Assembly (NCBI GenBank): GCA_963727465.1
Contig: CAVSGL010000003.1
Location: 186,001-250,000, forward strand
Source of the DNA: VRUE01 sp963727465
GTDB lineage: Bacteria; Actinomycetota; Thermoleophilia; Solirubrobacterales; 70-9
DNA: 64,000 nucleotides
Direction: 5' to 3'
Shown: positions 36,782 through 44,412 of the stretch, in pieces
Position numbering within the stretch: position 1 is the stretch's first letter
Layout: every line of letters begins with the position of its first letter
Position numbers and translations under genes: made by a program
The notes under the pieces: model-generated
Told to the model about the DNA's origin: nothing
The model's database searches: none
What the model saw: the letters and a program-made list of their open reading frames with translations, nothing else

Positions 36782-36905
36782 GCCGGCTTCGCAACTGCGC
36801 TCCATCTTGCCCCACTGCTCGCGCGGCGCAAGGGGCTTCGCCCCTTCCCCTGCGGTGCGCCGCGCTGCGCGGCGGGGCCTATGTCGCTCCGCAAGCGAAG
36901 CCGGC
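36782..36905 (+). promoter_or_regulatory. Long-range inverted-repeat leader, family B (iii)
   Basis: GCCGGCTTCGC (36782-36792) is the exact complement of GCGAAGCCGGC (36895-36905). The 102-nt interior has GCTCCATCTTGCCCCA, close to the leader at 35029, and internal hairpins (AAGGGGCTTCGCCCCTT near 36830; GCCGCGCTGCGCGGC near 36860). The right arm ends 23 nt before the ATG. Confidence 0.65.
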
Positions 36906-36928
36906 ACGAGGAGCGAAAGGAGCACGAG

Positions 36929-37195
36929 ATGAACGACCAAAAGCCACCGAGCGCCAGGCAGATGCGCTACCTGCGAGACCTGGCCGCGCAGCGCGGGGAG
37001 TCCTTCGCCTATCCGCGGACGGCGTCGGAGGCCTCGGCGGCGATCGACCGCCTGAAGGGCCGGAGCCGAAGCAGCGCCACCGAGCGTCGGGTCGAGCGCC
37101 TCGAGGTGAGCAGGGCGATGGCGGAGCGCGGCGACGCCGCCTCGGTGCGCGACGCCGAGATCGTCGGCTACGGGTCCTCGGCCCGGTGGCGGTGA
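36929..37195 (+). CDS. Small DUF3072-like protein
   Basis: An 88-residue protein. SARQMRYLRDLAAQRGESFA, YPRTASEASAAIDRLKGR matches the 'QM.YL..L....G.....P.T..EAS..I..L' pattern of DUF3072-like small proteins common on actinobacterial plasmids. The rest is basic. It overlaps the SLOG gene at GTGA. The role is unknown. Confidence 0.6.
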   Translation: MNDQKPPSARQMRYLRDLAAQRGESFAYPRTASEASAAIDRLKGRSRSSATERRVERLEVSRAMAERGDAASVRDAEIVGYGSSARWR

Positions 37196-37764
37196 GCCTG
37201 GTGTCGATCGATACCGGGCGATCGATTCCGCCGGAGCGAGCATATGCGGGGATCGGGGCGCGCGCGACGCCCGAGGATGTCAAGCAGCTGATGGCCCGAG
37301 CCGCCGAATTCCTCGTCGCCGAGCGATGGGTGCTTCGGAGCGGAGGCGCGGCCGGCGCGGATCGGGCTTTCATGCGAGGCGCACATGCCGCCGACGGCGA
37401 CTTTGAGGTCTATCTGCCCGACGGTGGTTACCGAGGCTTCGAAGACCTGACGCCGGGCGGTCCCAGCCCTGCGGCGTACGAGCTGGCCAGGCGCACGCAT
37501 CCAGCGTGGGCCCGCTGCTCGGCGCGAGTCAGAGCCCTGCACGCGAGGAACTCTCATCAGATCCTCGGGCCGGACCTGGACGACCCGGTGCGCTTCGTGC
37601 TCTGCTGGACTCCAGATGGCTCGCTCGATGGCTCCTCGCGCGCGTCGGGGGGAACCGGCCAGGCTCTGCGGCTCGCCGCCCAGCGTGGCATCCCAGTGTT
37701 GAATCTGGCGCGCGAGGAGCATCGCGAGCAGGTGGAGGCGAAGCTCGATCGGAGTCAGCGGTGA
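37192..37764 (+). CDS. SLOG-family (DprA-related Rossmann) protein
   Basis: About 190 residues from the GTG that overlaps the preceding stop. YAGIGARATPEDVKQLMARA and VLRSGGAAGADRAFMRGAHA match SLOG proteins, nucleotide-ligand sensors related to DprA, often in phages and mobile DNA. A second conserved part reads DPVRFVLCWTPDGS and GTGQALRLAAQRGIPVLNL. It overlaps the DUF4326 gene by 4 nt. SLOG proteins are proposed to sense or process nucleotide signals; the ligand here is unknown. Confidence 0.75.
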   Translation: MSLVSIDTGRSIPPERAYAGIGARATPEDVKQLMARAAEFLVAERWVLRSGGAAGADRAFMRGAHAADGDFEVYLPDGGYRGFEDLTPGGPSPAAYELARRTHPAWARCSARVRALHARNSHQILGPDLDDPVRFVLCWTPDGSLDGSSRASGGTGQALRLAAQRGIPVLNLAREEHREQVEAKLDRSQR

Positions 37765-38126
37765 GCGTGGTCCACTGCAAGCGCGCCCCCTACGACATCT
37801 ACATCGGCCGTGGCGCCGACCCGCGCACGGGCGAGCCCGGACGCTGGGGCAACCCGTTCTCGCATCGCCCGAGCCGCGCTCCCGGCGTGACCATGGTGGC
37901 GAGCCGTGAGGAGGCGATCGAGCGCTACCGGCGCTGGCTTTGGGATCGGATCAAGGCCGCAGAGGTGGACCTCGCCGAGCTCGCCTCGCTGCATGGCAAG
38001 ACGCTCGGCTGCTGGTGCGCGCCCCAGTCGTGTCATGGCGAGGTGCTCGAGGCGGCGGCGTTTTGGGCCCTGCGCGAGCAGGCGCGCCGCCTCGCGCGCC
38101 GCGCCGAGGCGCTGCGGGCGAACTAA
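37761..38126 (+). CDS. DUF4326 protein
   Basis: A 121-residue protein: CKRAPYDIYIGRGADPRTGE, WGNPF, EAIERYRRWLWDRI, LHGKTLGCWCAPQSCHGEVL. The WGNPF and CWCAP..CHG blocks define DUF4326. It is coupled to the SLOG gene by a GTGA overlap and followed by a terminator. The pairing is consistent with a two-protein module of unknown activity. Confidence 0.8.
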   Translation: MSVVHCKRAPYDIYIGRGADPRTGEPGRWGNPFSHRPSRAPGVTMVASREEAIERYRRWLWDRIKAAEVDLAELASLHGKTLGCWCAPQSCHGEVLEAAAFWALREQARRLARRAEALRAN

Positions 38127-38133
38127 TCGCTCC

Positions 38134-38150
38134 GGGGGTGTCCCCTTTTT
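38134..38150 (+). terminator. Intrinsic terminator after SLOG-DUF4326
   Basis: GGGG-TGT-CCCC followed by TTTTT; the same small hairpin closes the ssb terminator at 35579-35593. Confidence 0.7.
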
Positions 38151-38165
38151 GCCTTGACGCCCGTC

Positions 38166-39905
38166 ATGGGGGTGATGAGGCACGAAATCTTCAGAGAAAG
38201 CCCGCCGGCGCACGCGCCTGACATCGGTCACTCGACCGATCCGACGGCAACGTTCGTGGTCGGCTCGTTCGCGGCCTTCGTGCTCGGCTGTTACCTCGCC
38301 TACCGGCTCCGTAACCGTCTCGCCTGGACCTGGAGTCTTCCCGCGCTGATCGGCCCCCTCGCGATCCTCTCGCTGCTGATCGAAGGCACGCTGGTGTTCG
38401 GGTGGGGCAGCGCCACCGCCCTCGCGACGTCATCCTTCTTTGCTGTCGGGGCAGTGGGGACGAGCGTCTGGTCGCGCTCCGAAGATCGCCGGACCGGCGC
38501 TGACCGCGAGGTCGCCGCGCGCCGCCGCCGCCACGTCCTCGACGGCCTGCGGCGGCGCTCGCCGATCCGCCGGCGCAAGGAGAGGAAGTCGATCGTGGCC
38601 GACGTTCACGTCGGCCGCAACGAGCGTGAGGTGCTCGTCGGCATCCCACGCGGGACGCCGCGCGAGGGCGCCCACGTGCTGATCCCCGGCGCCACCGGCG
38701 CCGGCAAGACGACCTCGCTCGCGGCTCTGCTCTTCGACTACGTCATGAGGAGCGGCTTCGGCTCCGTCGTGATCGAGGCCAAGTCAGACGAAGCCCTGCG
38801 CGAGGCAGCCGAGAAGGCGGCGGAGCTGCGCGGCGCGCGCTTTCGGATGGTCTCTCCAGAGGGTCCCGACGGCTATGACCCGCTTGCCCGGGGCGATGCA
38901 GACGAGCGCTCCGAGCGGTTGCTGGCCGCGCAGGGCTGGGGCGGCGCCGACGCGCAGTTTTACCGCGAGGCCGCCGCCTCGTTCCTGCGCCGTGCGCTCG
39001 AAGTGCACGCCGCGGCGCCGGGTCCCCTCTCCCTGCAGCGTCTGGCGGCGCGCTTCTCGCCCAAGGAGGTCGCGCGGCTGGCGAGCAAGGAGTGCCCCGA
39101 GGCGCTCGCGCTCGAAGTCCGCGAGGAGGCCGAGAGCCTGCTCGCCGACGAGCGTCGCGCGATCGCCGGTATGCGCGCGCGCCTGCGCAACCTCGCCACC
39201 TCGCGCTTCGCTTCCCGCTGGCTCGACCCCGAGCGACTCGGCGAGCGCGCCGTCGATCTCCGCGCCTCGCTCGCGGCCCGCGAGGTCGTCTACTTCCGCC
39301 TGGACACCGACCGCACCGGCGACGTCGGTCGGGCGATCGCGCAGATGGCGCTGCTCGACCTCGGCGCGGCGGCGAGCGCGATGCAGGGACGCGGCGTCGG
39401 CACCTTCGTGGCGATCGACGAGTTCGGGGCGCTCGAGGCATCTGCGCTCGATCGCCTCTTCACCAGGGCTCGCGCCGCCGGCTTCAGCGTCGCAGTCGGA
39501 ACCCAGACGATCGCCGATCTGCGCGCGGCGGGGCAGACCGTGCGCGAGCGGATCGGGGCGACCGCCTCGGCGCTGATCTGCCATCGCCTCGGCGGCCAGG
39601 AGGACGCCGAGTGGGCGGCACAGCTGATCGGCACGGTGCCGACCTGGGAGACGACGGTGCGCACCGGGCGCTTCGGATGGCCGACCGAGGAGGGCACCCG
39701 CACGCGCGGGCACCGCTTCGAGGTCCATCCGTCGGAGCTGCAGCGGCTCGGGCGCGGCGAAGCGGTCGTGGCCCGCTTCGACCGCACCGGGGACGAGCGC
39801 GCCGCCCGCGTTCGCGTCGTCCCGGTCTGGGAGCGACTTGCGGCCCAACGGGGGCCGCTCGAGAGAGGGTCCGACCAGGGCCCGGAAGGAGAGGTAGCCA
39901 GATGA
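38166..39905 (+). CDS. VirD4/TraD-like type IV coupling ATPase
   Basis: This 579-residue protein has N-terminal membrane segments at about 28-50 and 58-95. Walker A is GATGAGKTT near 175 and Walker B FVAIDEFGAL near 413. GTQTIADLRAAGQTV, RERIGATASALICHRLGG and HPSELQRLGRGEAVV are typical of TraD/TraG-type ATPases. It should deliver the transfer DNA-protein complex to the secretion channel. The ATG is preceded by CCGTC and reads ATGGGGGTGATG, nearly identical to the start of the gene at 41874. It overlaps SSB3 by 4 nt. Confidence 0.85.
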   Translation: MGVMRHEIFRESPPAHAPDIGHSTDPTATFVVGSFAAFVLGCYLAYRLRNRLAWTWSLPALIGPLAILSLLIEGTLVFGWGSATALATSSFFAVGAVGTSVWSRSEDRRTGADREVAARRRRHVLDGLRRRSPIRRRKERKSIVADVHVGRNEREVLVGIPRGTPREGAHVLIPGATGAGKTTSLAALLFDYVMRSGFGSVVIEAKSDEALREAAEKAAELRGARFRMVSPEGPDGYDPLARGDADERSERLLAAQGWGGADAQFYREAAASFLRRALEVHAAAPGPLSLQRLAARFSPKEVARLASKECPEALALEVREEAESLLADERRAIAGMRARLRNLATSRFASRWLDPERLGERAVDLRASLAAREVVYFRLDTDRTGDVGRAIAQMALLDLGAAASAMQGRGVGTFVAIDEFGALEASALDRLFTRARAAGFSVAVGTQTIADLRAAGQTVRERIGATASALICHRLGGQEDAEWAAQLIGTVPTWETTVRTGRFGWPTEEGTRTRGHRFEVHPSELQRLGRGEAVVARFDRTGDERAARVRVVPVWERLAAQRGPLERGSDQGPEGEVAR

Positions 39906-40240
39906 ACACGGTGAGCATGACCGGGACCCTCGTCAGAGACCCGGAGTTGAAGAGCGGCGGTGAGACCAAGGTCTGCCGCATGCGGCTCGGCGAGCTGAAC
40001 GGCGGCGAGTCGAAGCTCTTCGTCAACGTCGCCGCCTTCGGTCGCCAGGCGAGCAGCTGTGCCAAACACCTCGCCAAGGGCCGCCACGTCGCGATCAGCG
40101 GCCGGCTGCGGATGCGCGAGTGGGAGGACGAGGAGAGCGGCGGCAAGCGCAGCGAAATCAGCATCGCGGCCGACCGCGTCGACTTCCTGCCGGGCGGCAA
40201 ACGGCGCAGCGGGGGCGGAGAGGAGGGCGACGACGAGTAG
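39902..40240 (+). CDS. Single-stranded DNA-binding protein (SSB paralogue 3)
   Basis: A 112-residue OB-fold protein: NTVSMTGTLVRDPELKSGGE, KVCRMRLGELNG, LFVNVAAFGRQASSCAKHLA, KGRHVAISGRLRMREWED. The C-terminus is acidic (GGGEEGDDE), which fits the partner-binding tail of SSBs. It is coupled to the coupling-ATPase gene by an ATGA overlap, suggesting it coats the transferred strand. Confidence 0.85.
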   Translation: MNTVSMTGTLVRDPELKSGGETKVCRMRLGELNGGESKLFVNVAAFGRQASSCAKHLAKGRHVAISGRLRMREWEDEESGGKRSEISIAADRVDFLPGGKRRSGGGEEGDDE

Positions 40241-40255
40241 TCGGTAGCCGGATGT

Positions 40256-40282
40256 GCGAGGCCCGCTCGGCGCGGGTCTCGC
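40256..40282 (+). terminator. Stem-loop after SSB3
   Basis: GCGAGGCCCGC pairs with GCGGGTCTCGC (11 pairs including one G-U) around a short loop; no T-run follows. Confidence 0.5.
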
Positions 40283-40394
40283 AGCTTCCGCGCTGACTGT
40301 GGGTTGTCTGAGCAGATGGGAGGCAGGGCATGCAGATGATTGACCGGCGCGCGGTGGCGCGTCGTGGCGCTGTGGGGCGTTCGCCTGCACGCTG

Positions 40395-41834
40395 ATGGAG
40401 GCGGCTTCGGCCGTCGGGCGCCTGCGTGCGCGGCGCTTTGAGCGCGAGTGCGAGCGCCTGCGCCCGTTCGGGGAGGCCTACGCGCTGCGGCGCTTCGGCC
40501 CCGAGCTCTCGCGCGCCGACGCCGAGGACGTCGTCGCCGAGGTCCTGATCCGCCTGCACGAGCGCGCCGGGCGCGGAATCGAGGCGGAGAACCTGCGGGC
40601 GCTCTTCCTCACCAGCGTCCACAACGGCGCGATCGACATGCTGCGCGCCCGCTCGGCACGCCCGCAGACCGTGGCGCTCGACGCCGCGCTCGGGGTGCCG
40701 GCCGCGGCCTCGGCTCCCGCCGAGCGGGCCGAGAGCCGCGACAACGTGGTGCGCCTGCAGGAGGCCCTGGCGCGGATGCGCGACGGCTACCGGGAGACGA
40801 TCATGCTGCGCTTCGGCCTCGGGCTCAGCGTGCCCGAGATCGCCGCGCACTTCGGCATCTCCGAGACGGCGGCCAAGAAGCGCGTTCTGCGCGCGGGCCG
40901 CCAGGTGCGAAAGCGCATGGCCCAGATCGAGGGCGAGGAGTTCTGCCCGCAGATGCGAAAGCTCGCCCGCGGCTTCGCCTTCGAGCGCGAGGTGGCTGGG
41001 ATCGACCTCGAAGCCGAAGGCGAGGCCCTGCACGCGCACTTCTCCCACTGCGGCGCCTGCCGCTCCTATCTGACGCGCCTGCGAGCCGAGCTGCACGAGC
41101 TCGGCTCCGGCGCGCTCGCGGCCCTGCTCGGCGGCGAACGCGTCGCCGGACACGTCGACCTGCTGCACCGGCTCGGTCATCTGGCCGGCGGCGCAGCCGA
41201 CGCCGCCCAGGCCGGCGTCGGGCGCCTGCGCCACCTCGCGCTGCGCGGCGTCGCGCCGTTCTCCTCGGGCGACGGTCCGGCCGGCGCGGTGATGGGGACC
41301 GGACAGAAGATCGTGGCGGTCTGCGGCGCCGGCGCCGCGGCGACCGCCACCTGCGTGCTGAGCGGCGCCGTCGGGCCCGGCATCGGGGCGACTACGCATC
41401 ACCCCGATCGTCCTCGGCACCCGGCTGCCAAGGTGAAGCGGCTCTCATCGGCCGACGTCCCCGCGCCCGAAGCGGTCCAAGCGCCCGACCCGGTGAGCGC
41501 AGAATCGGAGCCGAGCCCGGCCGAAGGCAGGGACTCCGGCGCCTCCGGCGGCGGCGGGCATGCGGCCGAGCCCAGCCCGAGCGCGCCGACCGCTGCGCCC
41601 GAAACCGCCCCCGAACCCCAGAGCTCGCCGCCGAGCGAGTTCGGGATCGAGGGCTCCTCCTCGAGCTCCCAGCCGACCGAAACGGGTTCCGCAGATGAAG
41701 GGAGCGCTGGCGAAGAAGCTCCACAGGCGCCGAGCGCGGCGAGCCGGCCGAGCGGAGCCGAAGCGCAAAGCCCGTCGAGCGGCAGCGGTTCTGGCGCCTC
41801 CGAAGGCGCCGGCTCGGTCGGCTTTCACGGCTGA
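40395..41834 (+). CDS. Sigma-70 family factor fused to a zinc-finger-like, membrane-anchored tail
   Basis: Residues about 1-170 form an ECF-type sigma factor (FGPELSRADAEDVVAEVLIR, then MRDGYRETIMLRFGLGLSVP, EIAAHFGISETAAKKRVLRA). Residues about 205-230 (HAHFSHCGACRSYLTRLRAE) resemble the HxxxCxxC anti-sigma zinc finger. One hydrophobic segment (IVAVCGAGAAATATCVLSGA) at about 300-325 precedes a long Pro/Ser/Glu-rich disordered tail with EFGIEG near the end. The sigma factor, its likely inhibitory zinc finger and a transmembrane anchor are thus in one 479-residue chain. It lies directly upstream of the type IV secretion genes and is the best candidate for their regulator. Confidence 0.75.
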   Translation: MEAASAVGRLRARRFERECERLRPFGEAYALRRFGPELSRADAEDVVAEVLIRLHERAGRGIEAENLRALFLTSVHNGAIDMLRARSARPQTVALDAALGVPAAASAPAERAESRDNVVRLQEALARMRDGYRETIMLRFGLGLSVPEIAAHFGISETAAKKRVLRAGRQVRKRMAQIEGEEFCPQMRKLARGFAFEREVAGIDLEAEGEALHAHFSHCGACRSYLTRLRAELHELGSGALAALLGGERVAGHVDLLHRLGHLAGGAADAAQAGVGRLRHLALRGVAPFSSGDGPAGAVMGTGQKIVAVCGAGAAATATCVLSGAVGPGIGATTHHPDRPRHPAAKVKRLSSADVPAPEAVQAPDPVSAESEPSPAEGRDSGASGGGGHAAEPSPSAPTAAPETAPEPQSSPPSEFGIEGSSSSSQPTETGSADEGSAGEEAPQAPSAASRPSGAEAQSPSSGSGSGASEGAGSVGFHG

Positions 41835-41873
41835 TTCGCCTGGGGGGGTATCGATTGGGCCCTCGTCTCCGTC

Positions 41874-42467
41874 ATGGGGGCGATGGCGAGAAAACGCGAC
41901 GACGTATTCATCATCCGCGCCGAGTCCGCTGTCGGCGAGCATCTCGGCGAGGCCGAGTCCTCGAGGCAGGAGGAGGAGCACCGGAACCCGTTCGCGGCCG
42001 CGCCCGAGCAGGCGCCGAGACCCCGATCGCCCCGGCTGCGGCGCCGGATCGCGCTGCGCCCGGCGCTTCTCGCCGCGACTGTGGCGATCTGCGGCCTGCT
42101 CGTCGTGGCTCTCTCCCGCTCCAGTGGAGGCTCGGCTGAGACCCGCGAGGCCTCGCAGCCTGCGACGCCCGCAGCGTCGGCCACGGTAGGGCAGTCTCGG
42201 CCGCAGCGGCAGATGCCGTTGCCTCGGCGACCTCACCGAGCAGTTGACCGTCCTCGCCACCCGCGGAGAGTTGGGACGCACGCCCGCGGCTCGCACCCCG
42301 AGCGCGCTGCGGGCGCCCAGGCGTCGCCGGCCGAGAGCCCGGCTCCGGCGCCGGTCCCCGCGGCGCCGATGCCGTCGGAACCCGAACCCGCGCCGCCCGC
42401 GGCGCAGAGCTCGCCGCCCCTCCATGCCCCGTCCTCGCCCCGTCCCGAGTTCGGCTTCGAGCGCTGA
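41874..42467 (+). CDS. Single-pass membrane protein with EFGFE tail
   Basis: This 197-residue protein has a cytoplasmic basic region, one transmembrane segment (LLAATVAICGLLVVALSR) at about 65-82, and a Pro/Ala/Ser-rich exterior ending PEFGFER. The tail resembles that of the sigma factor just upstream (SEFGIEG). Middle residues 115-145 are Arg/His/Pro-rich and may reflect a frame disturbance. It probably works with the upstream sigma factor or as a small channel component; this is inference. Confidence 0.55.
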   Translation: MGAMARKRDDVFIIRAESAVGEHLGEAESSRQEEEHRNPFAAAPEQAPRPRSPRLRRRIALRPALLAATVAICGLLVVALSRSSGGSAETREASQPATPAASATVGQSRPQRQMPLPRRPHRAVDRPRHPRRVGTHARGSHPERAAGAQASPAESPAPAPVPAAPMPSEPEPAPPAAQSSPPLHAPSSPRPEFGFER

Positions 42468-42469
42468 CG

Positions 42470-43345
42470 ATGGCGGCGAGCGCGGGAAAGGGAAGGGCGT
42501 GGGCGCCGGCGAGATGGCGGGCGGAGTGGCGCGACGTGCGCGGCGCCCGCCTGCGCGCGGCGGCGCCCCGCTATCTGGCGCTCGCGGTCCTGGCGCTGCT
42601 GGTGGCGCTCGGATTGAAGGCGCTGCTGTGGGCGCCTGAGGAGCCGAGCGCGGCGAGGTACGCGGCTCGTGCCGACGCGCCGAGCGAGGACTTCGCCCTG
42701 CAGTTCGCCCGCGCTTACCTGAGCTATGACTCCGCACACCCCCAGGCCCGCGCCCGCGCGCTCACGCCCTTCCTCTCGGGTGGCCTCGACTCCGGCGCCG
42801 GCTTCTTCGCCACAGGGGGCTCTCAGCGGGTGCGCTGGGCCGAGGTCGCCTCCGACCAGCCGGCTCTGGCGGGCGGTCGGGTGATCACCGTCGCGGCGGC
42901 ACTCTCGACCCGCCCCCTACCGGTCTACCTCGCGGTCCCGATCCGCCACCGGAAGGGAGAGGGGCTCGCGCTGACCGGTTACCCGGGCTTCGTCGGCGCG
43001 CCGCTGATCGCCGCCGCCGCGCCGGCGGGCGGCGAGCCGGTCCAAGAGCCGGCGGTGGCGTCCGTGGCCGCGCGAGCGCTTCGCAACTACCTCGCCGGCT
43101 CGGCGCCGAACCTGCGCGCCGACCTGGCTCCGGACGCCGCCGTGACCTTGCCGACCTTCGCTCTCGTCGTGCAGCGGATCGAGCGCCTGGAGTGGATCGG
43201 CCACCCGCGCTCGGGCGCCGTGCTGGCGACCCTCGCCGCGTCCGACACCCGCGGCGCCACCTACACGCTCGCCTACGAACTGGGCATCCAGTGGCGCGAG
43301 CGCCCCTACGTCGACTTCATCGAGGTGATCCCAACCGATGGCTGA
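42470..43345 (+). CDS. tcpC: TcpC-family conjugal transfer protein
   Basis: This 291-residue protein has one N-terminal membrane segment (YLALAVLALLVALGLKALL) at about 37-55. Two NTF2-like domains follow (FALQFARAYLSYDSAHPQAR, then ALRNYLAGSAPNLRADLAPD). TcpC is the VirB8-like scaffold of Gram-positive conjugation machines and is essential for transfer. It starts 3 nt after the preceding gene. Adjacent TcpE and VirB4 genes support the call. Confidence 0.8.
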   Translation: MAASAGKGRAWAPARWRAEWRDVRGARLRAAAPRYLALAVLALLVALGLKALLWAPEEPSAARYAARADAPSEDFALQFARAYLSYDSAHPQARARALTPFLSGGLDSGAGFFATGGSQRVRWAEVASDQPALAGGRVITVAAALSTRPLPVYLAVPIRHRKGEGLALTGYPGFVGAPLIAAAAPAGGEPVQEPAVASVAARALRNYLAGSAPNLRADLAPDAAVTLPTFALVVQRIERLEWIGHPRSGAVLATLAASDTRGATYTLAYELGIQWRERPYVDFIEVIPTDG

Positions 43346-43368
43346 GAGGCCCGAAAGAGAGGTATGAG

Positions 43369-43755
43369 ATGAAACGCAGAATCGCAACCACGCTTGCCGC
43401 CGCGGCGCTCCTGCTCGGCTGCTCGGCGCTCGCGCCGAGCGTCCCCGCCGGGCCCCTGCCGGCACCGCTCGGCCACCTCGCCGGCGCCGGAGCGGCGGTG
43501 ACCAAGTCGCTGTCTGGGGGCGGCGGAGGCGGCAACGCCGCCGGCGCCGGGCAGCGCGCGGGAGACCTGCTGAGCAGCTGGGGGGCGCCGGTGCTGATCG
43601 CCCTCGGCGGGCTGATGCTCGTCGCCTCGCTCACCCAGCGAAACCTCGGCGCCGCGGTCGGCACCGTCGCCGTCGTCTTGGTCGGGCTGATCTTCCTGCT
43701 CTCGCCGAGCTCGATCGAATCGACGGCCAAGGCCGTCGCCAACATCGTCTTCTAG
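43369..43755 (+). CDS. Small two-TM protein, pilin/VirB2-like
   Basis: A 128-residue protein. The signal-like N-terminus (RRIATTLAAAALLLGCSALA) contains a Cys that could be a lipobox. A Gly-rich linker precedes two hydrophobic helices (APVLIALGGLMLVASL and VGTVAVVLVGLIFLL). Size, position and layout fit a VirB2/TrbC-like or similar small channel subunit. An alternative ATG 5 nt upstream is out of frame. Confidence 0.55.
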   Translation: MKRRIATTLAAAALLLGCSALAPSVPAGPLPAPLGHLAGAGAAVTKSLSGGGGGGNAAGAGQRAGDLLSSWGAPVLIALGGLMLVASLTQRNLGAAVGTVAVVLVGLIFLLSPSSIESTAKAVANIVF

Positions 43756-43764
43756 GAGGGTCCT

Positions 43765-44412
43765 GTGTCCGAGCAGAGCTCGCGCAAGGTCGTGCGCTCC
43801 TATCGCGTCGTCTTCCGGCGGCGCTGGCGGATCTTTCGCGTGCAGGGCTGGCGCGTGCCGGTGCCGGGCGGGATCGAGCTGCGCGCGATCGGCTACTGGC
43901 TCTGCTGCCTGGCGGCGCTCGGCCTGCTCGCGCGGGTGCCGGCGATCGGGGCGCTGCTGGGCCTCCTGCCGCCTTCGCTGCGGCTGGTGGCCCTGCCCTT
44001 GGCCGGGGCCTGGGCGCTCTCGCGCCTTGAGATCGACGGTCGCAGCCCGCATCGCGCGCTCGCGGGGCTGGTCGCGTGGCGGCTGCGCCCGCGCAGCCTC
44101 GCCGGGTTGCGGCGCTGTCCCGGGCCCGGCACGGTGCTGGCGCCGCCCGCACCGCTGCGGCTCGGCCCCGACTTCGGCGCCGCCCGCTATCCGCGCGGGC
44201 GCCTTGACGGACCGGCCACGGTGCTGCTGCGCTACCCGGTCCGGGTCGCGTTGGAGCGGGTGCCGAGCCGAGCGGGAAGCGGGCTGGCCGAGCGCTCGGC
44301 CGCGGCGCGGCGCTGGCGAGTGAGTCAGGTCGGCGAGGTGCCCCTGCAGAGCGGTCAGGTGCTCGAGATTCCCGCCGGGCGCACCGTCGTCTTCGAGGGC
44401 GGCCCCGAGTGA
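43765..44412 (+). CDS. tcpE: TcpE-family conjugal transfer membrane protein
   Basis: A 215-residue protein. VVRSYRVVFRRRWRIFRVQG, WRVPVPGGIELRAIGYW and two hydrophobic helices (LCCLAALGLLARVPAIGALL, LRLVALPLAGAWAL) match TcpE. It is a small inner-membrane component of Tn916/pCW3-type conjugation systems. GAGGGTCC precedes the GTG. The gene overlaps the VirB4 gene by 4 nt (GTGA). Confidence 0.8.
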   Translation: MSEQSSRKVVRSYRVVFRRRWRIFRVQGWRVPVPGGIELRAIGYWLCCLAALGLLARVPAIGALLGLLPPSLRLVALPLAGAWALSRLEIDGRSPHRALAGLVAWRLRPRSLAGLRRCPGPGTVLAPPAPLRLGPDFGAARYPRGRLDGPATVLLRYPVRVALERVPSRAGSGLAERSAAARRWRVSQVGEVPLQSGQVLEIPAGRTVVFEGGPE

